From CAWCPR01 sp963797475 (GTDB lineage Bacteria; Chloroflexota; Anaerolineae; Anaerolineales; UBA4823), in contig CAWCPR010000001.1 in assembly GCA_963797475.1 (NCBI GenBank), positions 2,728,001 to 2,792,000 on the forward strand: 64,000 nucleotides of DNA, in the 5' to 3' direction. How positions within the stretch are numbered: the stretch's first letter is position 1; every line of letters begins with the position of its first letter. A program made the position numbers and the translations under genes. Positions 43,187-52,022 of this stretch are shown in pieces. The notes below the pieces were generated by a model that was not told the DNA's origin, ran no database searches, and worked only from the letters and a program-made list of their open reading frames with translations.

Positions 43187-43807
43187 ATGAGAAAAGCAAC
43201 GAAAACAGTAGCAACATGGCTTGGTTTTTCCGCAGGAATTGCGGGCTTAGAACATGGCTATTTCGAAATCCTTCAGAGAAATGCCAAACCTCATGGCCTG
43301 ATGATTGCATCGATGGGCCCGCCTTGCGTCCCGGAACAGGTTTGGAATGCCTGTGAACCCGCCATGACAATCCTGCCCAATTTCCTGATCACGGGCATTC
43401 TGGCGGTAATTCTCGGCCTGCTGATCCTGGTTTGGTCGGCAGCCCTTATTCAGCGTAAGAACGGCGGGTTGGTTCTGCTCTTGCTCTCAGTTGCTTTGCT
43501 GCTGTTTGGCGGCGGCATCTTCCCGCCTTTAATCGGCCTGATCGGCGGCGCGGCTGGGATTCGAATTAACCAGCCCCTGGGTTGGAGGCCTGCCGGCGCT
43601 GTCTTGCGTTTCGCAGCGTCGCTGTGGCCCTGGTCGCTGGTCATATTTCTGGTGTGGATATTCGGGCAGTTTCCCCTGGGATATTTCTTCGGTGATATGA
43701 TGAAAAGCCTGGTGGGATTTGGCCTGCTCTTCATCCTTGTGATGCTTCCCGTTTCCGTTTACAGCGCATATGCGTATGATGTCCGTACTTCCCTACCTGG
43801 AAAGTAA
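43187..43807 (+). CDS. polytopic membrane protein, second paralogue
   Basis: The product has 206 residues and five hydrophobic segments. It starts MRKATKTVATWLGFSAGIAGLE and is similar along its length to the gene at 41410. It lies 12 bases after the DUF4386-like gene, so the order DUF4386-like gene followed by this family occurs twice in 4 kb (with one extra gene in the first copy). The next gene begins one base after its stop. No function is known. Confidence 0.75.
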   Translation: MRKATKTVATWLGFSAGIAGLEHGYFEILQRNAKPHGLMIASMGPPCVPEQVWNACEPAMTILPNFLITGILAVILGLLILVWSAALIQRKNGGLVLLLLSVALLLFGGGIFPPLIGLIGGAAGIRINQPLGWRPAGAVLRFAASLWPWSLVIFLVWIFGQFPLGYFFGDMMKSLVGFGLLFILVMLPVSVYSAYAYDVRTSLPGK

Positions 43808-43808
43808 A

Positions 43809-44855
43809 ATGTCGCAAATTTCAATTGAAAATCCTGATAAGAATTACAAAAGCGTGGTTGTGACGAGACGGGGCGGCCCAGAAGTCCTGCAAATCGAAGA
43901 GAATGCGCTGCGCCCGCCTGCCGCCGGGGAAGCGCGCATCCGGGTGCTCGCAACAGGCGTGGGCCGGACCGATATTAATTACCGCTACGGCTACTCCCCC
44001 TTTTCGCCAAAAACCCCCTTTGTGCCGGGGTATGAGGTCATGGGTGTGGTGGATGCGGTAGGTCGCCCCGAGCGACCATCTGGCGCTGGGGTCGAGGTTG
44101 CCGTGGGTGACCGGGTGGCGGCTTTGACGGGCCATGGCGGCTACAGCGAAGTGATTTACCTCCGCCAGGAGCATCTTGTGCCCGTGCCCCCATCCCTGGA
44201 ACCGGCGCAGGTCGTCACGCTGATTTTGAATTATGTGTCGGCTTATCAAATGCTGCACCGGGTAGCCAGGGTCAAGGCTGGCGATAAAGCGCTGGTGATT
44301 GGCGCAAGCGGCGGCATGGGGACGGCTTTGCTGCAACTGGGGCAACTGGCAGGGCTCAAAATGTATGGAACTGCCTCTTCCAATAAACACCAAATCCTGA
44401 CCGATCTGGGCGCAATTCCGATCGATTACCACAGCCAGGATTTTGTCCAAGTAATCCGGCAGGCGGAGCCCAATGGCCTCGATTTCGTGTTCGACGGGAT
44501 GGGCGGCGAAGAAGGGGAGCGCGGCTTAGTCGTACTGCGACCCGGCGGCAAGCTGGTGGGGTACGCCGCTCCCACCGGGCTTCGGTCGATGCTAATGGGC
44601 GCGCTAAAGCTGGCCTACGTCAACCTGCTGCCCAATGGGAAGTCGGCCGATTTCTATGGAATATACGCCCTTTACCTTAGAGACAAAAAACCATTTATGG
44701 AGGATTTGCCACGGCTCTTCAAATTGCTCGAGGAAGGCAAGATCAAGCCCATCATCTCGACCCAACTGCCCCTCCTGGAGGCAAGAAAGGCCAATGAGCT
44801 GCTCGAAAGCGGGCAGGTGGCTGGCAATATCGTACTGCTCGGGCCGGATTTATAG
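43809..44855 (+). CDS. zinc-independent MDR-type quinone/NAD(P)H oxidoreductase
   Basis: The product has 348 residues. The N-terminal MDR domain (VVVTRRGGPEVLQIEE; GVGRTDINYRYGYSP; PGYEVMGVVDAVG) and a Rossmann nucleotide site (ALVIGASGGMGTALLQLGQLAG, about 165-185) are clear. The structural and catalytic zinc cysteines of alcohol dehydrogenases are absent, so it belongs with quinone oxidoreductase-like reductases. It uses NAD(P)H in the cytoplasm. ATG 43809 is one base after the previous stop. Confidence 0.88.
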   Translation: MSQISIENPDKNYKSVVVTRRGGPEVLQIEENALRPPAAGEARIRVLATGVGRTDINYRYGYSPFSPKTPFVPGYEVMGVVDAVGRPERPSGAGVEVAVGDRVAALTGHGGYSEVIYLRQEHLVPVPPSLEPAQVVTLILNYVSAYQMLHRVARVKAGDKALVIGASGGMGTALLQLGQLAGLKMYGTASSNKHQILTDLGAIPIDYHSQDFVQVIRQAEPNGLDFVFDGMGGEEGERGLVVLRPGGKLVGYAAPTGLRSMLMGALKLAYVNLLPNGKSADFYGIYALYLRDKKPFMEDLPRLFKLLEEGKIKPIISTQLPLLEARKANELLESGQVAGNIVLLGPDL

Positions 44856-44869
44856 GAGGACAATCCTTT

Positions 44870-45391
44870 ATGGCGAACAAAATCCTCGTGACTTACGCCA
44901 CCTGTACAGGTTCTACCCGCGGTGTGGCTGAAGCGATTGGCAAAACCCTGGCTGAAGGCGGCGCGCAGGTGGATGTGCTGCCCATGCAGGAGGTCAAGGA
45001 CCTGGCCCCTTACCAGGCGGTGGTGGCTGGCAGCGCCATCCAAAATAAACAATGGCTGCCGGAGGCCATGCAGTTCATCCGGGCGCACCAGGTGGAGCTG
45101 GGTCGCAAACCCTTCGCTGCCTTTTTGGTGTGCATGACCCTGGCCATGCGCAACGGGGAGACCTATCGCCCGTTTGTGGCTGAATTCCTGGCTCCCGTGC
45201 GCGCCCTGGTGAAGCCCGTGAGCGAGGGACTCTTCGCAGGAGTGTTGGACATTCGCAAAGTGCCCACCCTGAGCGATCGCTTGAAATTTCGCCTGAGCGT
45301 GCTGTTCGGCGTCTGGTCGCAGGGCGACCACCGGGATTGGGACGCCATCCGGGCCTGGGCTGAAAGCCTGCGCTCGGTTATTTCATGCTAG
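44870..45391 (+). CDS. flavodoxin-domain protein (HemG-like)
   Basis: The product has 173 residues. The FMN phosphate loop is TYATCTGSTRGVAEAIG at 9-25. SAIQNKQWLPEAMQFI and FAAFLVCMTLA follow at the second and third loops. This shape is found in menaquinone-linked protoporphyrinogen oxidase HemG and related flavodoxins; HemG activity is not certain. AGGAGG sits upstream of ATG 44870. It is co-directional with the quinone oxidoreductase 14 bases earlier, so a shared redox role is likely. Confidence 0.82.
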   Translation: MANKILVTYATCTGSTRGVAEAIGKTLAEGGAQVDVLPMQEVKDLAPYQAVVAGSAIQNKQWLPEAMQFIRAHQVELGRKPFAAFLVCMTLAMRNGETYRPFVAEFLAPVRALVKPVSEGLFAGVLDIRKVPTLSDRLKFRLSVLFGVWSQGDHRDWDAIRAWAESLRSVISC

Positions 45392-45470
45392 CCCTGCTTC
45401 CGCTGACCTTCCTTGCCGGGTTCACACACGATATCGAGCTCCGCTGAGATTCTATCCACTTGACCAGGGC

Positions 45471-45506
45471 GAAGACTCTCCCGCTGGTGGGGGAGTCTTC
45501 AGTTTT
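45471..45506 (+). terminator. intrinsic terminator after the flavodoxin gene
   Basis: GAAGACTCTCCC, loop GCTGGT, GGGGGAGTCTTC gives a 12-bp stem with one G-T pair, followed by AGTTTTAATT. It is placed 80 bases after the flavodoxin stop. Just upstream lies CCACTTGACCAGG (45457-45469), whose reverse complement follows the hairpin at 29510-29522. Confidence 0.75.
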
Positions 45507-45526
45507 AATTCAGTAAGATAATTGCG

Positions 45527-45593
45527 AAAGTGTTGGGCGCTTTGCCCCTGGCCGCAGGCCAGAGGCGGATGAAAAGAAATTAATCCTATCAGG
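45527..45593 (+). repeat. leader element, copy B
   Basis: It shares AAAGTGTTGGGCGC and GATGAAAAGA-ATT-ATC with copies A and C, but its middle is a different, stronger hairpin (CTGGCC-GCA-GGCCAG). It directly precedes the ribosome site of the next gene. Conserved flanks with an exchanged stem suggest that RNA structure matters. Confidence 0.65.
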
Positions 45594-45602
45594 AGAAAAA
45601 AG

Positions 45603-46184
45603 ATGAACGACAAATCAGGATTCAAATTTAGTTCGAATATCGTCAGTACGTTGTTGGGGGCGGGCCTCATCCTGCTGGGGATCCTGTTTCTGATTGGAAG
45701 ATACGTCGGCACGCTATTTGATTTTGATTTCGGGCATTACACCTGGCCGTTCTTCATCATTATTCCGGGATTATTGATGTTCCTGGCCTCCTTCGCTCTT
45801 GAACATCGGGCGGGGATCAACCTGGCGATTTTCGGCGCCATGGTGTCCACAACAGGGGTCATTCTGTTGATCCAGAATACCTTCGATCTGTATGCAAGCT
45901 GGGCCTACGCCTGGGCGCTGATCGCCCCGACTTCGATCGGACTGGCGAAGCTGGTTTACGGGGGTGTGCGCGGATTGGAAGACCAGGTCAAGAGCGGCAT
46001 AACTCTGACCGGGGTCGGGTTGGCCATTTTCGTCTTCGGCGGGTTTTTCTTCGAGCTGGTGCTCGGGATCAGCGGCTTTCACTTCGGGGCGGCCTGGCTG
46101 TGCTGGCCCGGGCTGTTGATCGGGCTTGGAGTCATCCTGTTAATCTCCAACCTGCTTCCGCGGCGCAACCGACCTTCGGCCTGA
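45603..46184 (+). CDS. polytopic membrane protein, six TM segments
   Basis: The product has 193 residues with paired hydrophobic helices: VSTLLGAGLILLGILFLIGRYVG, FFIIIPGLLMFLASFAL, LAIFGAMVSTTGVILLIQNTF and three more. The repeated TGVGLAIFVFGGFFFELV-type pattern is like LiaF-TM/DUF5668-type membrane domains, an uncertain match. AGGAGAAAAAAG precedes ATG 45603. It carries leader copy B upstream and the terminator behind it separates it from the flavodoxin operon. Confidence 0.72.
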   Translation: MNDKSGFKFSSNIVSTLLGAGLILLGILFLIGRYVGTLFDFDFGHYTWPFFIIIPGLLMFLASFALEHRAGINLAIFGAMVSTTGVILLIQNTFDLYASWAYAWALIAPTSIGLAKLVYGGVRGLEDQVKSGITLTGVGLAIFVFGGFFFELVLGISGFHFGAAWLCWPGLLIGLGVILLISNLLPRRNRPSA

Positions 46185-46302
46185 TGAAGATAAGCCAGGG
46201 AATGCGCATCAGAAAGCAATGCACGATGGCTAACCCTTTAAAAATGCCGCTGAACTGCCTGTGGTAGTTGAGACGAAAACACGTTATTCTTTTTTGGAAG
46301 GG

Positions 46303-47874
46303 ATGAAAAGCAAGATGGCCCAAAAAACTATCGTGGGTTTTTTCCTGGCGCTTACCTTGTTAGTCAGTGGGTGCTCCTCATCAAAATCTTTATCCGTTCA
46401 GGTTCCAGAACCGGATTACTGGCCTACCGCTGGCTGGAAGAGTTCGACGCCCGAAGCTCAAGGCATGGATTCGGCCTTGTTGGCGAAGATGCTGGAAGAA
46501 ATTTCATCCAACAATACGCGCATCCATTCCCTTCTCGTTATTCGCAATGGATACATGCTGGCAGAGGCCTATTTCCATCCTTACCAGCGCGACACGAAAA
46601 TGCATATCCAGTCCGTCACAAAAAGCGTGATTGGTATGCTGGTAGGGAAAGCGATCCAAGAGGGGTATATCAAAAGCGAAAATGAAAAGCTAGTCAGCTT
46701 TCATCAAGACCGTCTTTATGCCAACCCGAGCAGCCAGAAAGATTCCATCCAGTTAAAACATTTGCTTTCCATGTCCTCTGGTTTGGATTGCCAGGAATTC
46801 TCAGGTTCGGGACCCGGGATGGAGCAAACCTCGGCATGGGTTCAATATATGCTGGATTTGCCAATGGCAGAGTCGCCTGGAAAAGTCTTTGGCTATTGCA
46901 ATGGGAACGCTCATTTGCTCTCGGCGATCTTGGAAGAAGCGACCGGGATGAAAGCCCGTGAATATGCCAACCAGGAGTTGTTCCAGCCATTGGGTATCCC
47001 GGCTGTGGATGAAACGGATTGGGGCAGCGACCCGCAGAAAATCACCATCGCCGGTTTTGGGCTCCATCTCAAACCGGTGGATATGGCGAAACTCGCCTAC
47101 CTGTATCTCAATAAAGGCAAATGGGATGGCCAGCAAATCATCCCTGCCCAGTGGGTGGCCGATTCAACGACCGAACACATAAAAAAAGAAGATGGGAGCG
47201 GATATGGCTATCTCTGGACGGTTTATCCGGAATCCGGTCATTATGCCGCTTTAGGCCTGGGTGGGCAGCAAATCCATGTCTACCCTTCTCGCAACCTGAT
47301 CGTGATCGTGACCGCCTCGTTGGAATCTTTTGCGGAAGCGCCGGAGATCGAGAATTTGCTCAATACTTATATTCTGCCGGCGGTTAAATCTGACAACCCA
47401 CTGGCAGATAACCCGGCCGGTAATTCCCGGCTTCAGGCAGCTATCGAAACAGCGGCAAATCCCCTCCAGCCTGTGGCCCCCCTTCCTGCGACCGCGCTGG
47501 ATATCTCCGGAAAAACCTACACTTTCGGGGAAAACCCCTCAGGTTGGGAGAAAATTGAATTTGTTTTTGAACAGGGCGTGAATACGGGTCATATTCAGCT
47601 AAACGATTTCTCTCTTCTCGAATTTGGCCTGGATAATATCTACCGCCTGTCCGTTGGAGAACCGCTTGGCGCGCTTCTTTTGCGCGGTCTGTGGGTCGAT
47701 GAGAATATCTTCGTAATCGACTACCCTTATCCCCCGGGAGGAACAGTTCTGGGCGAATTAGGAGAGTTGGAATATCAATTCAAGTTTACTGGGAACAAAC
47801 TGGAAGTGACGGTAAAACAAGTTGTTTTTGGCGGAGACCCCATTGTTTTCGAGGGGGCAAGTGGGGTGAAATAA
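46303..47874 (+). CDS. serine hydrolase of the beta-lactamase/class C family, lipoprotein
   Basis: The product has 523 residues. The signal ends in LLVSGC (lipobox, Cys 24). The catalytic S-x-x-K is SVTK at 104-107, Y-x-N is YCN in VFGYCNGNAH, and a third G-rich motif is in LGLGGQQIHV. These define the class C beta-lactamase/esterase/peptidase fold acting outside the membrane. The last 130 residues are a beta-rich extension without a known motif. GGAAGGG touches ATG 46303; ATG 46315 is an equally possible start, and a GTG at 46261 gives a less signal-like N-terminus. Confidence 0.88.
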   Translation: MKSKMAQKTIVGFFLALTLLVSGCSSSKSLSVQVPEPDYWPTAGWKSSTPEAQGMDSALLAKMLEEISSNNTRIHSLLVIRNGYMLAEAYFHPYQRDTKMHIQSVTKSVIGMLVGKAIQEGYIKSENEKLVSFHQDRLYANPSSQKDSIQLKHLLSMSSGLDCQEFSGSGPGMEQTSAWVQYMLDLPMAESPGKVFGYCNGNAHLLSAILEEATGMKAREYANQELFQPLGIPAVDETDWGSDPQKITIAGFGLHLKPVDMAKLAYLYLNKGKWDGQQIIPAQWVADSTTEHIKKEDGSGYGYLWTVYPESGHYAALGLGGQQIHVYPSRNLIVIVTASLESFAEAPEIENLLNTYILPAVKSDNPLADNPAGNSRLQAAIETAANPLQPVAPLPATALDISGKTYTFGENPSGWEKIEFVFEQGVNTGHIQLNDFSLLEFGLDNIYRLSVGEPLGALLLRGLWVDENIFVIDYPYPPGGTVLGELGELEYQFKFTGNKLEVTVKQVVFGGDPIVFEGASGVK

Positions 47875-47913
47875 AATAAGAGAAGCATACACTGTCTCTA
47901 TTGATCAATATGC

Positions 47914-47963
47914 TTGACAGCTAAAACGTTTTAGGTTATATTGAAATGGCTAAAACGCTTTAG
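47914..47963 (+). promoter_or_regulatory. LacI-controlled promoter with two operators
   Basis: TTGACA (47914-47919), 17 bases, TATATT (47937-47942). The palindrome CTAAAACGTTTTAG (47921-47934) fills the spacer, and a second CTAAAACGCTTTAG (47950-47963) covers the start site region. Two LacI-type operators 29 bp apart suggest repression by the regulator encoded immediately downstream. Confidence 0.85.
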
Positions 47964-47999
47964 TGTAATTTCCATACGGGGAGAAATTGAAAGAGAAGG

Positions 48000-49025
48000 A
48001 TGCCCGTCACTTTGAAGGACATCGCTGAACGTATCGGCAAATCGATACCCACTGTCTCTCGCGCTCTCGCCGGATTCGAAGATATCAGTCTTGAAACTCG
48101 TGAAGAAGTGCAGCGTGTGGCGCGTGAAATGGGCTATGTGCCCAATATCACCGGTCGCAATCTGCAAAAGCAGCGCACGGACACCATCGCCCTGATCCTG
48201 CCTTCACCGGATTACCTGAGAGTTTCAGACCCATTCTTTAGCGAATTCCTCTCTGGAATCGTCGCCGAGACCACCCATGACGGCTTCAACCTGAATATCT
48301 CGGTTGGCGACTTGCAAGACGAGATCGAGACCTATCTCAGCCATTACCGCAGCCGGCGGGTGGATGGCTTTATCGTCATGCGCACCCGCCGCCAGGACCG
48401 CCGCATCGACCTCTTGCGAGAGAACAAAATCCCATTTGTGGCCTACGGGCGTACGCAAACCGAAAATGACTTCTATTATGTCGATGGCGACGACACACTG
48501 GGCATCCACCAAATTGTGGACCACCTGGTTGCCCTGGGGCACACCCGCCTGGGCTTCATCGCCGAACCGAGCTTCTTCACCAAATCGTTCAACCGTTTGC
48601 AAGGCTTTTTGCAGGGATTGCAGACTCACAACCTGACTTACGACCCGCAGTTCGTAGTCGAAGCAAACTTCCGCCAGCGCTCTGGGAAAGCCAGCGCTCA
48701 CCAGCTTCTGACCCTGCCTGAGCCACCCACCGCAATCGTCGCATCCAATGATCTTTTAGCCTTGGGCGCAGAGGGCGCCGCCCAGGAGCTAGGCCTGACC
48801 GTTGGAGGCGATGTCAGCATCACCGGCTACGACGATATTTTGCTGGCAGCGTATGCCAATCCGCCCCTCACCACCGTGTTCCAGCCCGCCGAAGAATTGG
48901 GCGCGATGGTAGCTCGCATGCTCGTGAGCATCATCCGGGGCGCGCTGCCCAAAGAGAAACACACCATTATCGAGCCGTCCCTGGTGATCCGCCAGTCCAG
49001 CGCCCCACCGCAGCCTCGCCGCTGA
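48000..49025 (+). CDS. LacI-family transcriptional regulator
   Basis: The product has 341 residues. The N-terminal HTH is VTLKDIAERIGKSIPTVSRAL, with the hinge helix in TGRNLQKQRT. The effector domain follows the periplasmic-binding fold (VDGFIVMRT; DGDDTLGIHQIVDHLVALGHTRLGFI; PTAIVASNDLLALG; ISITGYDD-like VSITGYDDILLA). It likely represses itself and the downstream importer and mannosidase, lifting on binding a sugar. The start ATG at 48000 follows GAGAAGG. Confidence 0.95.
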   Translation: MPVTLKDIAERIGKSIPTVSRALAGFEDISLETREEVQRVAREMGYVPNITGRNLQKQRTDTIALILPSPDYLRVSDPFFSEFLSGIVAETTHDGFNLNISVGDLQDEIETYLSHYRSRRVDGFIVMRTRRQDRRIDLLRENKIPFVAYGRTQTENDFYYVDGDDTLGIHQIVDHLVALGHTRLGFIAEPSFFTKSFNRLQGFLQGLQTHNLTYDPQFVVEANFRQRSGKASAHQLLTLPEPPTAIVASNDLLALGAEGAAQELGLTVGGDVSITGYDDILLAAYANPPLTTVFQPAEELGAMVARMLVSIIRGALPKEKHTIIEPSLVIRQSSAPPQPRR

Positions 49026-49130
49026 CCGCTATTCAACCCGCCGCTTTGAGCCGGTCCCATATCCTCCAACCTGTAACCAACCAGAAGCGTTCTTTACAGG
49101 AATTTCAAATTTCAATTAAGGAGAAGCAAA

Positions 49131-50576
49131 ATGAAAGGGCTCTACAAACTGTCTATCTTATTTGTACTGCTGGCTTTGATCCTCTCAGCCTGCGCAGGTG
49201 CCGCGACACCTACAGCCACTGTTGCCCCTGAGGCGACTGAAGTGCCAGCCATGACGGAAGCCCCTGCAATGACAGAGGAACCCGCCATGACCGAAGAGCC
49301 AGCTATGACCGAAGAACCAGCCATGACCGAAGAACCCGCCATGACTGAGGAGCCTGCGACGCCCAGTGGCGGCGAGGCCATGTCGGATGTGATCTTCTTC
49401 TCGACCCAATTCGTCCCGGTTGAGGAGCAAGAGAAGTTCCGGGCTATCCTGAAAACCGGCGGTTTCGACGTGACCGGCTCTGAAGAAGGCCCGCTGTTGG
49501 ATATCGTACTGGCAGGCGGCGGTCAGGTGGATGTGGTTGGCGCTCTGCATGGCACCTTCCCGCCATTGGCGCGCGCTGATGCTTTGAAAAACATGATCGA
49601 TGTGGCCGATGACCTATCTACCAGCCGCGACATCACCCCCGCCTACCTGGATACCGGCTTGCTGGGGACAGATGATTTTCTTTACTACATCCCCTGGATG
49701 CAGGCTACCTACATCATGGCTGCTCACACCCAGGCCTTGGAATACCTGCCGGCGGGGGCGGATATCAACACCTTGACCTGGGAGCAGTTAGGCGAGTGGT
49801 GCCAGAATTTGCTGGACCAGACCGGCTCTCCACGCTGCGGTATGCCGCATGCCGGGCTCTTCCATCGCTTCCTGGAAGGCTACTTGTGGCCCTCTTTCAC
49901 CGGGGGTATGGTGACCGAATTCAAGTCTCAGGCGGCGGCTGACATGCTGGCCTGGGCGCGCGATTCACTGTGGCCCACGATCAATCCGCAGTCCATCAAT
50001 TACGAGTTCATGCAGGAGCCCCTGCTCGCCGGCGAGGTGTGGGTTGCATTCGATCATACCGCCCGCCTGCTGGATGCCTTCAATCAGAAGCCGGCAGATT
50101 TCGTAGCATTCCCGGCCCCCTCTGGACCAGCCGGGCGCGGCTTCATGCCGGTGGTGGTAGGCCTGGGCATCCCGGTAGACGCCCCTCACCCCGACGCCGC
50201 CGTCGACCTGATCGAATTCCTCACCCGTCCTGAGGTGCAGGGTAAGATCTTGAATGACCTGGGCTTCTTCCCGGTGGTGAGTGGCGTGGACTTCTCCAGT
50301 CTGCCGGAAGGCATCGCCATCGAAGCGGCGGCTGTTACAGCCCAATCCGGTTCGTCCGATGCGCTGCCCGCTCTGCTGCCGGTCGGCCTTGGAGAGCGCG
50401 GCGGCGAGATCAACCAGATCTTCCGCAATGCCTTCGATCGGGTGGTGATCAACGGCGAGGATATCGACACTGTGCTGGCCGAAGAGGGCGCCAATTTGCA
50501 GGCCTTGATGAACGAAACGGGCGCACCCTGCTGGGCTCCGGATCCGCCCAGCACTGGACCGTGTGAAGTGAAGTAA
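49131..50576 (+). CDS. ABC sugar-binding lipoprotein
   Basis: The product has 481 residues. The lipobox LSAC is at about 21. A low-complexity linker carries six PAMTE repeats (residues about 38-73), then a type-1 extracellular solute-binding fold: VIFFSTQFVPVEEQEKFRAIL, YIPWMQATYIMAAHTQAL, GMVTEFKSQAAADML, GEVWVAFDHTARLLDAF. It delivers a sugar to the permeases encoded next. AAGGAGAAGCAAA precedes ATG 49131. Confidence 0.93.
   Translation: MKGLYKLSILFVLLALILSACAGAATPTATVAPEATEVPAMTEAPAMTEEPAMTEEPAMTEEPAMTEEPAMTEEPATPSGGEAMSDVIFFSTQFVPVEEQEKFRAILKTGGFDVTGSEEGPLLDIVLAGGGQVDVVGALHGTFPPLARADALKNMIDVADDLSTSRDITPAYLDTGLLGTDDFLYYIPWMQATYIMAAHTQALEYLPAGADINTLTWEQLGEWCQNLLDQTGSPRCGMPHAGLFHRFLEGYLWPSFTGGMVTEFKSQAAADMLAWARDSLWPTINPQSINYEFMQEPLLAGEVWVAFDHTARLLDAFNQKPADFVAFPAPSGPAGRGFMPVVVGLGIPVDAPHPDAAVDLIEFLTRPEVQGKILNDLGFFPVVSGVDFSSLPEGIAIEAAAVTAQSGSSDALPALLPVGLGERGGEINQIFRNAFDRVVINGEDIDTVLAEEGANLQALMNETGAPCWAPDPPSTGPCEVK
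49242..49349 (+). repeat. 18-bp tandem repeat encoding PAMTE(E)
   Basis: Six in-frame 18-bp units starting at 49242, 49260, 49278, 49296, 49314 and 49332 encode V/A/E-P-A-M-T-E. The linker is Pro/Glu-rich and may vary in length between strains by slippage. It places the binding domain away from the lipid anchor. Confidence 0.9.
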
Positions 50577-50654
50577 ACCAACCCTGTTTTAACCTGCGAG
50601 GGGCATTCCGGACAGCATCTGCCGGAATGCTCCCCTCGCTTGAAAGAGGCCCGT

Positions 50655-52022
50655 ATGAACAAGAAACGCCAATGGGCGCCTTATCTGCTCATCCTGCCCA
50701 CCGCCATCTATCTTGCTCTCTTCTTTGCATGGCCTATGGTGCAGGCCCTGAAACTTGCTGTCTGGGATAACGATGGGGTGCTGCTCTTGCGTGAGGCTGC
50801 CGACCAGAGCAGCCCGGTTGTTGGGCGGCTGCCGCAGGGATTGCAGGTCGATGTCCTCAACCGGCAGGGGAACCTGGTCTCGCCTGAAGCATTGCAATCA
50901 GCCAATACGCTCACCGAGATCTGGTTCAAGGTCAGCGGCGCTGGCGAGGATGGGACTTCAATCGAAGGGTGGACATCTGAAAGCCGCATCCGGGTGCGCC
51001 AGCAAGCTGAGGACGGCACGCCAACCGGCGGCACTGTGCGTACAAAATTGGGCGCCAGCGCCGACCCACTCACCGACCTGTACGCCGAACCGAGTGCCGG
51101 CAGCCCTATTGTGGGCCGAATGGAGCCCAATACCCCTGTCGCCATCGCCGAAACGGCGACCCTGGAGGTCTGGTATCAGGTCCAGAGCAGCCTGGATGGG
51201 CAGCCCGTCACCGGGTGGTCGCCTTCGCGCTTCATCCAGGTCTTTGGAGAAGAGAATCGTGGTCGGGTGGATCGCGGCAACGCCGGGGTGTTTACAACAG
51301 AATTCATATCCAAAATGATCAACGATCGGTTCTTTATGCCTGCCTTGCGCGACACTTTCCTGCTCATGGTCCTCATAATCCCGGTCCAATTCGTAGTTGC
51401 GATCGTCATGGCCCTGGTCATACAGGCCCGGCTGCGCGGCAGTGCTCTCCTGCTCTACATTTTCGCCATCCCATTGGGTGTGTCTGATCTGGCGGTAGGC
51501 ATCGTCTGGTTCTCCATTTTTACTCAATCCGGTTTTCTCAACTCCATATTGCAAGGATTGGGTCTCATCCAATCACCAATCACATATCTATCGGCGAATA
51601 CCCGCTCGTGGATCATTGCCGCCATCTTCCTGGCGGAGGTCTGGAGGGCAACTTCGATTGTGATGATCATCGTCGTCTCTGGGCTGCAAGCCATCTCCGA
51701 AGAAGTGCTGGAGGCGGCCGAGCTCTTCGGAGCTTCGCTCTGGCAGCGCATTCGATATGTAATCCTGCCCCTCTTGCGCCCCAGTTTGCAGGTGGCCTTG
51801 ATCTTGCGCACGATCCTGGCCTTGCAGGTGTTTGCGGTGGTCATCGCTCTCAGCGGCGGTGATATCGTCACCGTGCTTGCCAATGAGACCTACCGCCAGT
51901 ACTACGATTTTCGCAATCCCAACGTCGCGGCAGCGTATGCCGGCTTCATCCTGATTTTATCCATGTTCAGCGCCGCGATTTACCTGCGCCTGGTACGCAC
52001 CCAGGAGGAGGCAGCCGCATGA
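50655..52022 (+). CDS. ABC sugar permease with two SH3b-like domains inserted after TM1
   Basis: The product has 455 residues, about 150 longer than usual MalF/UgpA-type permeases. TM1 (YLLILPTAIYLALFFAWPMVQAL) is followed by an extracytoplasmic insert of about 170 residues with two SH3b-like repeats: VLLLREAADQSSPVVGRLPQGLQVDVL ... EGWTSESRI, and TDLYAEPSAGSPIVGRMEPNTPVAI ... TGWSPSRFI. The remaining TM segments include the EAA loop EEVLEAAELFGASLWQRIRYVILPLLRP. GAAAGAGG lies upstream. It pairs with the next permease. Confidence 0.9.
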   Translation: MNKKRQWAPYLLILPTAIYLALFFAWPMVQALKLAVWDNDGVLLLREAADQSSPVVGRLPQGLQVDVLNRQGNLVSPEALQSANTLTEIWFKVSGAGEDGTSIEGWTSESRIRVRQQAEDGTPTGGTVRTKLGASADPLTDLYAEPSAGSPIVGRMEPNTPVAIAETATLEVWYQVQSSLDGQPVTGWSPSRFIQVFGEENRGRVDRGNAGVFTTEFISKMINDRFFMPALRDTFLLMVLIIPVQFVVAIVMALVIQARLRGSALLLYIFAIPLGVSDLAVGIVWFSIFTQSGFLNSILQGLGLIQSPITYLSANTRSWIIAAIFLAEVWRATSIVMIIVVSGLQAISEEVLEAAELFGASLWQRIRYVILPLLRPSLQVALILRTILALQVFAVVIALSGGDIVTVLANETYRQYYDFRNPNVAAAYAGFILILSMFSAAIYLRLVRTQEEAAA

